DNA of 64,000 nucleotides from Mycobacterium sp. Marseille-P9652 (GCF_902652685.1 NZ_CACRUY010000014.1:40260-104259), one strand, 5' to 3'; numbered from the stretch's first letter, positions 1 through 10,065 are shown. The notes: generated from the sequence alone by a model not told the origin. Translations and numbers: made by a program.

Positions 1-850
1 GGTCGTGGTCGGCGGCCAGCTCCACCAGCAGCAGCCAGTCGCCCTCGACCGGGGCGCTCACCCCCAAGTGCTCGCGGGTCAGCGCGGCGGCCCGGCCGTC
101 GATGAGCTCCAGCGCGGCGATCCCGTCGGCGTCCCGGAAGCTCCGGCCCGCCTCCACCAGCGCGTCCAGCGTGGCGAACCCGCAGACCGCCGTCACCCGG
201 TGTGACGGGGTCGGGTGCAGGCGCAATTCCAGCGACGTGATGACCCCGAGGGTTCCTTCGGCGCCGACGAACAGGGCCGGCAGGTCGTAGCCGGTGTTGT
301 CCTGGCGAACACGGCTGTGGCGCCGGAACAGTGACCCGTCCGGCAGCGCCACCTCCAACCCAAGGACCTGCTCGCCCATGTTGCCGTAACGTACCGTGCG
401 CAGGCCGCCGGCGTTCGTCGACGCCATGCCGCCGACGGTGGCCGTGTCGCGGGCGGCGAGGTCCACACCGAAGACCAGCCCCGCCCCCTGCGCCGCCCGT
501 TGCACCGCGGCGAGCGTGGCGCCGGCACCGGCCTCGACGCGGCGCTCGACGCTGTCGACATCACCCAGATCACGCAGCCGCTCGGTGGACAACAGCACGT
601 CGTCATGCTCGGGGACAGTGCCCGCCACCAGCGACGTGCGACCCCCCTGCACCGTCACGTGCGTCCCGGCGTCGCGGCACACCCGCAGCACCTGCGCCAC
701 CTGCTCGGCCGAGCCGGGGCGCACCAGGGCGCTGGCCCGTCCGCGATACCGCCCCGTCCAGTCCGCCCCGCGGCCGGCCAGCACGTCGGGGTCGGTGACC
801 ACATGGTTCGGCCCCACGATGTTCTTCAGTTCGGAGAGGCTGCCCGGCAT
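1..850 (-). CDS. FAD-binding oxidase (GlcD-like), 3' end outside window
   Basis: This frame stays open from an ATG at 850 to the left edge, so the C-terminal part of the protein is missing. The visible ~283 residues are the FAD-binding type-4 (PCMH/GlcD-like) fold. They include the flavin-loop stretches GGRTSLVAGTVPE, TVGGMASTNAGGLRTVRYG and GAEGTLGVITSLELRLHP, which are typical of glycolate oxidase, D-lactate dehydrogenase or D-2-hydroxyglutarate dehydrogenase relatives. The substrate is unknown. In M. tuberculosis the gene next to PE4 (Rv0161) is a predicted FAD oxidoreductase of about 449 residues, so this is its likely positional ortholog. Here four extra genes separate it from the PE genes. 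The family call is firm and the reaction is not. Confidence 0.85.
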   Translation of the reverse strand, partial: MPGSLSELKNIVGPNHVVTDPDVLAGRGADWTGRYRGRASALVRPGSAEQVAQVLRVCRDAGTHVTVQGGRTSLVAGTVPEHDDVLLSTERLRDLGDVDSVERRVEAGAGATLAAVQRAAQGAGLVFGVDLAARDTATVGGMASTNAGGLRTVRYGNMGEQVLGLEVALPDGSLFRRHSRVRQDNTGYDLPALFVGAEGTLGVITSLELRLHPTPSHRVTAVCGFATLDALVEAGRSFRDADGIAALELIDGRAAALTREHLGVSAPVEGDWLLLVELAADHD

Positions 851-899
851 GCTCGCGGTTATAGCACGTGACGGGAAAACGCCCGTCCGACGGCGAAAT

Positions 900-1247
900 T
901 CAGCCCGCGTCGCGGCTTCTATGCTTGCCGAGGAAGTTCGACCATGACACCACCTCGGGGTGTTGCCGGAGCAGGGCGCGCCGCTGGCGCTCGGTCATGC
1001 CACCCCAGACCCCGTACTCCACCCTGTTGTCCAACGCCTCGGCCGCGCACTCCTGCGTGACCGGGCAGCGACGGCACATGGCCGCGGCCTTGCGCTGGGA
1101 GGCACCGGTGACGAACAGCTCGTCGGGATCGTTTTCGCGGCACAGGGCTTTCGACACCCAACCGGCCGAGTCCTCGTCGTCCGCGCTGCGGACCACGCCC
1201 CACACGCCCGCGCCGTATCGTCGGCCGGGAAGATCTGACACTGACAC
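900..1247 (-). CDS. WhiB-family iron-sulfur regulator, WhiB4-like
   Basis: A 115-residue protein starting at GTG 1247. It has the four WhiB cluster cysteines (C36, C58, C61, C67; spacing C-x21-C-x2-C-x5-C) that bind a 4Fe-4S cluster, and the GVWGG turn at 79-83 followed by the basic MTERQRRALL helix used for DNA or sigma-factor contacts. The C-terminal half (FVTGASQRKAA, ALDNRVEYGVWGG, QHPEVVSWS) reads very like M. tuberculosis WhiB4, a redox-responsive repressor of antioxidant genes. However, M. tuberculosis whiB4 sits beside ponA2, not here. This could therefore be an additional WhiB4 paralog or a relocated whiB4, and I give no symbol. It lies immediately upstream of the FAD oxidase gene on the same strand (49-bp gap). 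Confidence 0.88.
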   Translation of the reverse strand: MSVSDLPGRRYGAGVWGVVRSADDEDSAGWVSKALCRENDPDELFVTGASQRKAAAMCRRCPVTQECAAEALDNRVEYGVWGGMTERQRRALLRQHPEVVSWSNFLGKHRSRDAG

Positions 1248-1368
1248 GAGGCGTTCCCTTCTTCAGGCCGAAGCCCCCCACAGCAGAATCTGGTGATTCC
1301 CCCCACCAGGCCCGCCTAAACACAAGTCAAACAACGTGGACGACTATGTCCCGATCACGATATCCCGG

Positions 1369-2109
1369 TCAGAACTCCTTGTGCGGCACATCGGTGACCA
1401 ACCCGCCGTCCATGATGAACTCGCTGCCCGTGGAGTACGACGACTCGTCGCTCGCCAGGAACAGGACGAACATCGACACCTCCCGCGCCTCCCCGGGTCG
1501 GCCCAAGGGGACCGTGACCATGTCTTCGGGGAGCTTAGCGGTCATCGGGGTGCGGATGAAGCCGGGATGGATGGAATTCACGCGAATGTTCAACGGCGCC
1601 AACTCCAGTGCCGCCGACTTGGCCAGGCCGCGCACCCCCCACTTCGATGCGACGTACGGGTGCACCGCCGGCGCCCCGCGCAGCCCCTCGATCGACGACA
1701 CGTTGATGATCGAGCCGCCCCCCGCCGCGGTCATCGGTTCGACGACGGCCCGCATGCCCAGGAAGGTCCCGGTCAGGTTGACGTCGATCACCCTCTGCCA
1801 CTTGGCCAGGTCGAAGTTCTTCAGCTGCCCCAGCGCGACGATGCCGGCGTTGTTGACCAGGACGTCGAGCCTGCCGAAATCGCCGGTCGCCGCGGCGACC
1901 GCCGCGTCCCAGTGGTCGGGCTGGGTGACATCGAGGTGGACGTAGCGGGCGGCGTCACCCAGTTCGGTGGCCAGCGCCTTGCCCTCGTCGTCGAGGATGT
2001 CGCCGATCACCACCTTGGCGCCTTCCTCCACGAGCACGCGCGCGTGCTCGGCACCCATGCCGCGGGCGCCACCGCTGATCAGCGCGACTTTGCCGTCTAC
2101 TCGTCCCAT
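1369..2109 (-). CDS. Short-chain dehydrogenase, 3-alpha/20-beta-hydroxysteroid dehydrogenase-like (FabG3-like)
   Basis: A 246-residue classical SDR. The NAD(P)-binding motif GGARGMG lies near residue 13, NNAG near 87, the catalytic serine in INVSSIEG, and the YxxxK pair in YVASK. An Asp after beta-2 (GDILDD) predicts NAD preference. Segments such as DARYVHLDVTQP-type and SDESSYSTGSEF closely resemble M. tuberculosis Rv2002 (FabG3), which reduces the 20-keto or 3-keto group of steroids, so a steroid or lipid ketone is a reasonable guess. A purine-rich site (GGAAC) precedes the ATG at 2109. The gene lies 23 bp downstream of the next minus-strand dehydrogenase and probably shares its transcript. 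Confidence 0.85.
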   Translation of the reverse strand: MGRVDGKVALISGGARGMGAEHARVLVEEGAKVVIGDILDDEGKALATELGDAARYVHLDVTQPDHWDAAVAAATGDFGRLDVLVNNAGIVALGQLKNFDLAKWQRVIDVNLTGTFLGMRAVVEPMTAAGGGSIINVSSIEGLRGAPAVHPYVASKWGVRGLAKSAALELAPLNIRVNSIHPGFIRTPMTAKLPEDMVTVPLGRPGEAREVSMFVLFLASDESSYSTGSEFIMDGGLVTDVPHKEF

Positions 2110-2132
2110 AGGGGCGGGGTTCCTTTCTCCGG

Positions 2133-3218
2133 TTAGGTGGCCACGAGATCTGGTGCGTAGAGGCCTTTGCCGGTGACCAGCGGCAGGTCCAGGGTGGTGC
2201 GGATGCCGGGCGGCGCGGCGATCACCGCGGGGATCGCGTTGACGATGCGGCCGGCCGCGCCCGCGATCGCGGCGTAGTTGTGGTCACCCTTGCGACTGCT
2301 CGGAACGATGTCCACGGCGTAGGACGGTTCACCGGTGATCTCGACGCGGTACGAGCCACCTCCGGCGGCGGGTTGCGGCCAGTCCGGTCGCAGGTCGGGG
2401 CGCAGCCGGGTGATGTGCTCGATGACGATCGCCGGCCGGCCGCCCGCCATTCCGCGGATCTCGAACTGCAGCGCGGCCAGCGTGCCCTTGGCGACCCGGC
2501 CGACCGCGATGTCGAAGTCCTCCGGCGCGGGTTCGCGCTGGTGCGACTCGGTGATCTGGTCGATCTCGATGCCCAGGCCGGCCGCCAGCTGCCGGATGGC
2601 CGTCCCCCACGCGATGCTGAGGACACCGGGCTGCAGCAACATCGGAGTGTCTTCCAGGGGACGGCCGAAACCCATGTAGTGCATGACCTCCGCGCCGTCA
2701 TAGGTGGCGTAGTCGGCGATCTCCATGCAGCGCACCTGCTCGATGCTCTGGCAGGTTCCCGCCAAGGCGAACGGGATCAGGTCGTTGATGAACCCCGGAT
2801 CCACACCGCTGATGAATAGGGTCGAATTGCCTTGTTGCGCAGCGTCTTCGATGCGGGCGATGTACTTGTCGGGCATCACGCCCCACGGATACTGCAGCAG
2901 GCCCGGAGCGGACCCGACCACGTTGCTGCCCGCCGCCAGGATGCGCCGGACGTCGTTCATCGCCTCGGGTAGGCGGGTGTCGCCCATCGCGCAGTAGACG
3001 ACGCATTCGGGGCCGGTGGCCAGGACGGCGTCGAGGTCGCCGACCGCCGCGACGCCCGTGTCGACCCCGGCACCGCACAGCGCTCCCGCGTCCTTGCCCA
3101 CCTTCTCCGGCGACGACACGCACACCCCGGTCAGGTCGAACGCCGGGTTGGCGACGAGTTCGGAGAGGGCCAGGCGTCCGACGTTTCCGGTGCCGACGTG
3201 CGCCACGCGAATCGCCAT
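2133..3218 (-). CDS. Dihydrodipicolinate-reductase-like NAD(P)-binding oxidoreductase
   Basis: A 361-residue protein with an N-terminal Rossmann motif (VAHVGTGNVG, residues 5-14) and the overall layout of the 2,4-diaminopentanoate/amine dehydrogenase-like family that shares the DapB N-terminal fold. Mycobacteria carry several such proteins of unknown substrate. The start is well marked by GGAGGAAC a few bases before ATG 3218. It is followed at 23 bp by the FabG3-like SDR, so the two probably form an operon. The divergent hydrolase gene starts at 3309, leaving a 90-bp shared promoter region that contains 'ctagacagtagtccacta'. True DapB function is unlikely because the protein is about 100 residues longer than DapB. 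Confidence 0.78.
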   Translation of the reverse strand: MAIRVAHVGTGNVGRLALSELVANPAFDLTGVCVSSPEKVGKDAGALCGAGVDTGVAAVGDLDAVLATGPECVVYCAMGDTRLPEAMNDVRRILAAGSNVVGSAPGLLQYPWGVMPDKYIARIEDAAQQGNSTLFISGVDPGFINDLIPFALAGTCQSIEQVRCMEIADYATYDGAEVMHYMGFGRPLEDTPMLLQPGVLSIAWGTAIRQLAAGLGIEIDQITESHQREPAPEDFDIAVGRVAKGTLAALQFEIRGMAGGRPAIVIEHITRLRPDLRPDWPQPAAGGGSYRVEITGEPSYAVDIVPSSRKGDHNYAAIAGAAGRIVNAIPAVIAAPPGIRTTLDLPLVTGKGLYAPDLVAT

Positions 3219-3308
3219 GAGTTCCTCCGTCCCGGAAGCCGCTCGAAACTTTCTAGACAGTAGTCCACTACTTGTCCGCCGCCTATCCGGGCAGAATGGA
3301 ATTCACCC

Positions 3309-4211
3309 ATGACCCAGCGAGACGACGTCGAATTCACCTCCGGTGCCGACCGCATCAGCGCGTGGCTCTATCGCCCGGCGGGCGACGGTCGCGCGCCGCT
3401 GCTGGTGATGGCGCACGGCCTCGGGGCGGTCCGGACCATGAGGCTCGATGCCTACGCCGAACGCTTCAGCGCGGCCGGTTACGCGTGCCTGGTCTTCGAC
3501 TATCGCAACTTCGGGGACAGCGGCGGCCAACCCCGCCAGCTGCTCGACGTCGGGATGCAGCTGGCGGACTGGGCCGCGGCGGTCTCGTACGCGCGCACCC
3601 TCGACGCCGTCGACCCCGACCGGATCGGCTTGTGGGGCACATCCTTCGGCGGTGGGCACGTGATCGCCACGGCGGCCCGGGTGCCGGGTATCGCGGCGGC
3701 CGTGGCCCAATGTCCGTTCACCGACGGCGTCGCGTCGCTGCGGGCGATCCCGCCGCTGACCGCCGCCCGCATCACCGAGCGGGCCGTCCGCGACATCGTC
3801 GGCGCCGCCACCGGGCGAACCCCGGTGATGATCCCGACCGCCGGAAGGCCCGGCGAGGTTGCGCTGATGACCGCTCCCGACGCCTACGACGGCTACCTCA
3901 GGCTCGTGCCGCCGGGTGTGCAGGTCCCCAACGAGGTCGCCGCCCGCATCGGCCTGAAAGTCCTCACCTACCGTCCGGGCCGGCTGACCGCGAAGGTCCC
4001 CTGCCCGATCCTGTTCTGCGTGTGCGAGACGGACTCGGTGGCGCCGGCGACGCCGACGCTGCGGTATGCGGCGAAGGCGCCGCACGGCGAGGTCAGGATG
4101 TATCCCGAGGGCCATTTCGCGATCTACGTCGGCGACGCTTTCGAGCGTGTGGTGGCCGACCAGCTCACATTCCTCGACAGGCACCTGAAGGGTGCGCGCG
4201 CCGAGCGTTAG
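3309..4211 (+). CDS. Alpha/beta hydrolase (dienelactone hydrolase/acetyl-xylan-esterase-like)
   Basis: A 300-residue alpha/beta-hydrolase. The oxyanion-side motif MAHGLG lies at about residue 36. The nucleophile elbow GTSFGGG lies near residue 113, the probable acid in ETDSVAP and the histidine in EGHFAIY near the C-terminus. No signal peptide or membrane segment is seen, so it is cytoplasmic. The family includes esterases and peptidase-like hydrolases often annotated as 'alpha/beta fold hydrolase', and the substrate is unknown. It is transcribed away from the dehydrogenase pair and towards the PE genes. Confidence 0.82.
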   Translation: MTQRDDVEFTSGADRISAWLYRPAGDGRAPLLVMAHGLGAVRTMRLDAYAERFSAAGYACLVFDYRNFGDSGGQPRQLLDVGMQLADWAAAVSYARTLDAVDPDRIGLWGTSFGGGHVIATAARVPGIAAAVAQCPFTDGVASLRAIPPLTAARITERAVRDIVGAATGRTPVMIPTAGRPGEVALMTAPDAYDGYLRLVPPGVQVPNEVAARIGLKVLTYRPGRLTAKVPCPILFCVCETDSVAPATPTLRYAAKAPHGEVRMYPEGHFAIYVGDAFERVVADQLTFLDRHLKGARAER

Positions 4212-4230
4212 CAAACTTCGGAGAGTTTGC
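4211..4230. terminator. Hairpin after the hydrolase gene
   Basis: A perfect 7-bp inverted repeat, GCAAACT - tcggag - AGTTTGC, begins on the last base of the hydrolase stop codon. There is no T-run after it, so it may be a U-tract-less terminator of the kind proposed in mycobacteria, or an operator for the PE gene downstream. The call is tentative. Confidence 0.3.
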
Positions 4231-4341
4231 GTCAAATCGCCGCCTGCACGACGGGACGGTTCTACTCTCGGATTACCCAGGACCCCGGGTTGCGGGTAGC
4301 TGATCGGGGCAGGGTCGCCGATGAGGGGAAGGACCGGCGGG

Positions 4342-5811
4342 ATGTCGTACTTGGTCAGCGCGCCCGACATATTGACGTCAGCTGCCGCCGATGTCGAGCA
4401 CATCGGTTCGGCGATCACGACGGCCGGCGCGAATGCGGCGGCCCCGACGACCGGATTGTTGGCCGCCGCCCAGGACGAGGTCTCCACGGCCATTGCACGG
4501 CTCTTCGCCGGCTACGGCCAGGAATATCAGGCGCTCGTGTCGCAGGCCGCGCTGTTCCACAGCCAGTTCACCCAGGCCCTCAACGCGGCGGGCGGCGCCT
4601 ACGCCCAGGCGGAGGCCACCGGCGCGGCGTTGTTGTCGGGCGGCCCGAGCGGCAACGGCCCCAGCCTGCTCGCGGCGGCGGTGCAGTCGCCCGCCGGCGA
4701 CCCGCTGTACGCCGTGATCATGGGCGGCACGAGCAACCCGCTACCCGACGCGAAATACCTGAACAACGTCTTCAACAACTACATCAAGCCCCTCTACCCG
4801 GCGGTGCAGCCGCCGCCGATCGGCCTGTTCACGCCCGAGCAGTTCTGGCCGGTGACGCCACAGCTGGGCAACCTCACCTTCGGACAGTCGGTGGCCAAGG
4901 GCGTGAGCCTGCTCAACACCGAAATCACCGGCCTCCTCAGCAATCCCAACAACAGCGCGGTCGTATTCGGCTACTCACAGAGCGCCACCATCGCGACCAA
5001 CGAGATCAATGCCCTCATCGCGGCGGGCGCACCCTATTCAACTATTGATCCCCTGCACACCAACATGTTGCAGTTCGTGCTCGTCGGCAATCCCAACAAT
5101 CCCGTCGGCGGGATCCTCTCGCGCTTCCCCGGGTTCTACCTCCCGTTCCTCGACGTGGCGTTCAACGGTGCGACGCCGTCGGGCCCGTACCACACGACGA
5201 CGTACACGATCCAATACGACGGCATCGCCGACACCCCGCAGTACCCGCTCAATCTCGTGTCGGATCTCAATGCCTTCATGGGCTACTTCTACGTGCACAA
5301 CATGTACCCGAACCTGACGCCGACCCAGATCGCCAACGCGGTTCTCTTGCCCTCGAGTGACCCCACCAGCCAGTACTACATGGTCATGACGCAGAACCTG
5401 CCGCTGCTACAGCCGATCCGCGACATCCCCTACGCGGGGCCGCCGATCGCCGACATCTTCCAGCCCGACCTGCGGGTGCTCGTCGACCTGGGCTATGCGG
5501 ACTACGGGCCCGGCGCCAACTACGCCAATGTGCCCACGCCTGCCGGCCTTTTCGACCTCCCCAACCCCTTCACCGTGATCCCGGATCTCGCGCTGGGTGC
5601 GGTGCAGGGGCCGTACGGCGCCGCCGTCGAGATCGGCGTCGAAGCGGGATTGGTGTCGCCGTCGTACTTCCCGAACACCTACCCGTGGGTTCCGTCCATC
5701 AATCCCGGCCTGAACTTCTCCTTCGGCCAGCAGAGCACGACGCTGCTGTCCCTGTTGAGCGGGGCAACGGGCAACCTGCTGCACATCATCCCGCCGCCGA
5801 ACTTCGGCTGA
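4342..5811 (+). CDS. PE-family protein with PE-PPE alpha/beta-hydrolase domain (PE4-like)
   Basis: A 489-residue protein using the canonical PE start MSYL at 4342; an in-frame ATG at 4321 is less likely. Residues 1-95 form the PE helical hairpin and end with the type VII secretion motif YxxxE (Y87-E91). A PE-PPE serine-hydrolase domain follows, with nucleophile elbow GYSQS (Ser212) and the conserved FPGFYLPFLDVAFNGATP region. Export through an ESX system and esterase or lipase activity at the cell envelope are expected from the family. M. tuberculosis has PE4 (Rv0160c) in the matching position. The next PE gene begins 83 bp downstream and is ~60% alike by eye, so the pair arose by duplication. 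Confidence 0.9.
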   Translation: MSYLVSAPDILTSAAADVEHIGSAITTAGANAAAPTTGLLAAAQDEVSTAIARLFAGYGQEYQALVSQAALFHSQFTQALNAAGGAYAQAEATGAALLSGGPSGNGPSLLAAAVQSPAGDPLYAVIMGGTSNPLPDAKYLNNVFNNYIKPLYPAVQPPPIGLFTPEQFWPVTPQLGNLTFGQSVAKGVSLLNTEITGLLSNPNNSAVVFGYSQSATIATNEINALIAAGAPYSTIDPLHTNMLQFVLVGNPNNPVGGILSRFPGFYLPFLDVAFNGATPSGPYHTTTYTIQYDGIADTPQYPLNLVSDLNAFMGYFYVHNMYPNLTPTQIANAVLLPSSDPTSQYYMVMTQNLPLLQPIRDIPYAGPPIADIFQPDLRVLVDLGYADYGPGANYANVPTPAGLFDLPNPFTVIPDLALGAVQGPYGAAVEIGVEAGLVSPSYFPNTYPWVPSINPGLNFSFGQQSTTLLSLLSGATGNLLHIIPPPNFG

Positions 5812-5894
5812 TCGGCCCCACCGGGTAGGACTTCTTCCTCTTTTTCCGCGACCTCCGAGCCGGCCACCATGGCCGGAAGCCGGAAGGAGGCGCC

Positions 5895-7340
5895 ATGCCG
5901 CACGTGGCCGTCGCCCAGGGCACGCTGGCCGCCGCGGCCACGGATCTGGAAGCGATCGGATCCGCGATCGCCGACGCCCGCACCGCGGCGGCCGGACCAA
6001 CCACCGCGCTGGCCGCGGCCGCGGGCGACGAGGTGTCGGCGGCCATCGCGGATGCGTTCGAGGGCTACGGCCGGGCCTACCAGTCCGTCATCATCCGGGC
6101 CGAGGCATTCCAAACGGGGTTCGCCGGCACGCTGGCCACCGCGGGAAACCTCTACGGGCAGGCCGAGTCGGCCGGCGCGAGCTGGCTTGCGACCTTCGTC
6201 AGCGGCCCGACCGCATCGACACCCGCCCCCGTCGGCGCGCTCACATCGTTGCTGCAATCGACCTCCGCGGACCCGCTCACGGCCCTCATCATGGGCGGCA
6301 CCGACAACCCGCAACCCGACCCCTCCTACGTCACGGCCATCAACGACGCCTACATCCAGCCCCTCTTTCCGGGAGCCCTCAAGCAGGGCGTGTACACGCC
6401 CGAGGCGTTCTGGCCGGTCACCGGGAACCTGACGTTCGGGCAGTCGGTCGCGCAGGGCGTCACGTTGCTCGACAACGCGATCAAAGCGACCATCAATCCG
6501 ACCAACAGCGCCGTGGTCTTCGGCTACTCGCAGAGCGCGACGATCGCCACCAACGAGATCAGGGCTTTGATGGCGATCGGCTCACCGCACACCGACCAGC
6601 TGTCCTTCGTTCTGGCCAGCAACCCCAACAATCCCGACGGCGGCTTGCTCGAACGCTTCCCCGGGTTCTACATCCCGTTCCTCGACGTGCCTTTCAACGG
6701 CGCCACGCCGCCGGGCAGCCCCTATCCGACGACCATCTATTCGATCCAGTACGAGGGCGTCGCCTCCACACCGCAGTACCCGCTGCACGTCCTGTCGGAC
6801 GTGAATGCCGTCATGGGATACATCTACCTGCACTCGGCCTACGAGAACGCCACGGCCACCCAGGTCGCCGGCGCCGTCCCCCTGCCGACCTCCCCTGGAT
6901 ACACGGGCAACACCCACTACTACATGCTGCTGACGCAGAATCTCCCTCTCGTGCAGCCGATTCGCGACATCCCGTATGTGGGCCCGCCGATGGCCGACCT
7001 GATCCAGCCGGACCTGCGGGTGCTCGTCGACCTCGGGTACGGCAACATCGGCACCGGCGCCGACTACGCGGACATCCCCACCCCGGCGCGGCTGTTCCAA
7101 ATCATCGACCCCGTCACCGTCGGCTACGACTTGCTCACGGGCGCCGTGCAGGGACCGCAGGGCGCGCTGGTCGACGTCGGGTTGCTCCCGCCGTCGTGCC
7201 TGCCCGACACCTATCCCTACGTCCCGTCGCTGAATCCGGGTCTCTCGTTGAACGTCGGGCAGCCGAGCGTGACGGGGCTATCCGTGCTGAGCGGCGCCCT
7301 CGGGTCGATATTGCATCTCATTCCGCCGGTGAATTGCTGA
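5895..7340 (+). CDS. PE-family protein with PE-PPE alpha/beta-hydrolase domain (PE3-like)
   Basis: A 481-residue protein starting at ATG 5895 behind a strong GGAAGGAGG ribosome-binding site. It has a PE domain in residues 1-95 with secretion motif Y87-E91, then a PE-PPE hydrolase domain with nucleophile elbow GYSQS at Ser212. That is the same residue number as in the upstream neighbour, showing recent duplication without gaps in the first half. It corresponds by position to PE3 (Rv0159c) of M. tuberculosis, reported as a secreted or cell-wall esterase. Unlike most PE genes it has no PPE partner. Its last 23 bp overlap the end of the convergent TetR gene. Confidence 0.9.
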   Translation: MPHVAVAQGTLAAAATDLEAIGSAIADARTAAAGPTTALAAAAGDEVSAAIADAFEGYGRAYQSVIIRAEAFQTGFAGTLATAGNLYGQAESAGASWLATFVSGPTASTPAPVGALTSLLQSTSADPLTALIMGGTDNPQPDPSYVTAINDAYIQPLFPGALKQGVYTPEAFWPVTGNLTFGQSVAQGVTLLDNAIKATINPTNSAVVFGYSQSATIATNEIRALMAIGSPHTDQLSFVLASNPNNPDGGLLERFPGFYIPFLDVPFNGATPPGSPYPTTIYSIQYEGVASTPQYPLHVLSDVNAVMGYIYLHSAYENATATQVAGAVPLPTSPGYTGNTHYYMLLTQNLPLVQPIRDIPYVGPPMADLIQPDLRVLVDLGYGNIGTGADYADIPTPARLFQIIDPVTVGYDLLTGAVQGPQGALVDVGLLPPSCLPDTYPYVPSLNPGLSLNVGQPSVTGLSVLSGALGSILHLIPPVNC

Positions 7341-7974
7341 CCACCGGATCCTCGGAGCCGAGCGGTGAATGCTGGCGAATCGCCTCGTCGCGGATCAGTC
7401 CCCGCAGCAGGGCGGTGCTGAACTCCGCGGCGATCTCCTTGGCCGAGCGCCGTCCGCTCGGCCGTAGCCAGCGGTAGCTGCCCAGCGTCATCCCGATGTA
7501 GCCGAGGGCCACCACGTGCGAATCGCATTCGAAGAACTCTCCGCTCGCGATCCCGCGGTCGATCAGCCCGTGCACGTGCTCGTAGACCTGAGCCTCTTTC
7601 TCGCGGACCTCGGCCACCTGTTCGGCGGTGAACCACTCGGTGATGTAGGGCTGCTCCTGGAAGTAGACGGCCGCCCGCTCCGGGTTGGCCGCGATCCCGG
7701 TCAGCAACCGGACGGTGTACTGGTAGAGGGCCTCGCGGGCCGTCCAGGACGGGTCGTCGTGGACGGCGGCCAGCGTGCCCTCGGCGGCCTGGCGGTAGAT
7801 GTCGAACAGGATCAGCGACTTGCTGGCGTAATAGTGGTACACGGTCGCCTTGTTCAGGCCGATCACGTCGGCGACATCGTCCATCCGGGTGCCGTGATAA
7901 CCGCGGGCGGCGAACAGCTTGGTGGCGACCGCCAGCAACTCCTCGCGGCGCGTCAGCCCGTTCTCGGGTGGCAT
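7318..7974 (-). CDS. TetR-family transcriptional regulator (Rv0158-like)
   Basis: A 218-residue TetR repressor. The N-terminal helix-turn-helix is at about residues 25-55 (RMDDVADVIGLNKATVYHYY), followed by an all-helical ligand domain. The position beside pntB and the PE3-like gene matches M. tuberculosis Rv0158. Its 3' end overlaps that of the convergent PE gene by 23 bp, so transcription of one will run antisense into the other. Two adjacent inverted repeats upstream of its start (8026-8053) are the probable operator for autorepression. The effector is unknown. Confidence 0.88.
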   Translation of the reverse strand: MPPENGLTRREELLAVATKLFAARGYHGTRMDDVADVIGLNKATVYHYYASKSLILFDIYRQAAEGTLAAVHDDPSWTAREALYQYTVRLLTGIAANPERAAVYFQEQPYITEWFTAEQVAEVREKEAQVYEHVHGLIDRGIASGEFFECDSHVVALGYIGMTLGSYRWLRPSGRRSAKEIAAEFSTALLRGLIRDEAIRQHSPLGSEDPVVSNSPAE

Positions 7975-8025
7975 CTCAACTCTCTATCGTCGCTGCCGGC
8001 GGGATGGCCGGATCCCGGGTAAGGC

Positions 8026-8053
8026 TAGTTATCAACTAACTGGTTGGCCAGTT
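8026..8053. promoter_or_regulatory. Tandem inverted repeats, probable TetR operator
   Basis: TAGTT-ATC-AACTA at 8026-8038 is followed directly by AACTGG-TTGG-CCAGTT at 8038-8053. Both are perfect palindromes with short centres. They lie about 50-80 bp upstream of the TetR gene and in the divergent promoter region of the tiny ORF at 8137. Autoregulation through this site is inferred from layout. Confidence 0.5.
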
Positions 8054-8136
8054 TAGGCAGGGTCATGGGTGTCGGACCGACGCGGATCGGACTAGACTCG
8101 CCCGAGAACCAGGTCGCGAATCGAAGGGGTGGACGC

Positions 8137-8262
8137 ATGGACCCGAGTCCTGACTACGACATGAGCGACGAGATCGAGTTCTTCCTCAAGTACGTGCCGT
8201 GGGGCCTGCGCGGTGTGGTCGACGGCAACGGTTACCCGCCGCCGGCCTACCCGCCCGTCTAG
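8137..8262 (+). CDS. Small hypothetical protein (41 aa)
   Basis: A short ORF with a good purine-rich leader (GAAGGGGTGG) before ATG 8137. An alternative start at 8044 would overlap the operator and is less likely. The peptide is acidic at the N-terminus (SDEIEFF), has an amphipathic middle (LKYVPWGLRG) and ends in a proline/tyrosine-rich tail (YPPPAYPPV). I recognise no domain. A possible -10 (TAGACT) lies near 8093. Similar tiny ORFs are annotated beside pntB in other mycobacteria, which supports a real gene. The function is unknown, and membrane association is only a guess. Confidence 0.5.
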   Translation: MDPSPDYDMSDEIEFFLKYVPWGLRGVVDGNGYPPPAYPPV

Positions 8263-8314
8263 ATCTATTGGTGGCGACCCGCCTCGCCCCCCGGTTCCGC
8301 CGCGCTCGCAATCG

Positions 8315-9735
<1,421 letters not shown>

Positions 9736-9739
<4 letters not shown>

Positions 9740-10065
9740 TTCACGGCCAGATCGTCGGTCTTCACGGGGACGGCCTTCTTCTTGCCCTTGAACATGCCGA
9801 GCATGCGGTCGGTGACGATGAACCCGCCGATGACGTTCAGCGTGCCGAACACCACCGCGACGAACAGGATGATCTGGATCGCCAGCGACGGGTGTTCCAC
9901 CGACCCGAACACCACCAGTGCGCCGAGCACGACGATGCCGTGAATGGCATTGGTGCCCGACATCAGCGGGGTGTGCAGCGTGTTCGGCACTTTTGAGATC
10001 ACGGCGAACCCGACGAACCCGGACAGCACCAGGATCGCCAGGTTGGCCAACAGGTCGTTGTACAT
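9736..10065 (-). CDS. pntAb: NAD(P) transhydrogenase subunit alpha part 2 (membrane)
   Basis: A 109-residue membrane protein with three hydrophobic segments (about residues 6-24, 42-58 and 62-82). It contains the signature PNTLHTPLMSGTNAIHGIV of the transhydrogenase alpha-subunit C-terminal domain. The split of the alpha subunit into a soluble PntAa and a small membrane PntAb is the usual actinobacterial arrangement. Its ATG follows the pntAa stop codon with no gap (TAG-ATG), and its stop overlaps pntB by 4 bp, so the three subunits are translationally coupled. Confidence 0.95.

Noticed and set aside
8137-8262. Mycofactocin precursor (MftA)
   Set aside because: The small ORF lacks the IDGMCGVY-type C-terminus and is not near mycofactocin genes.
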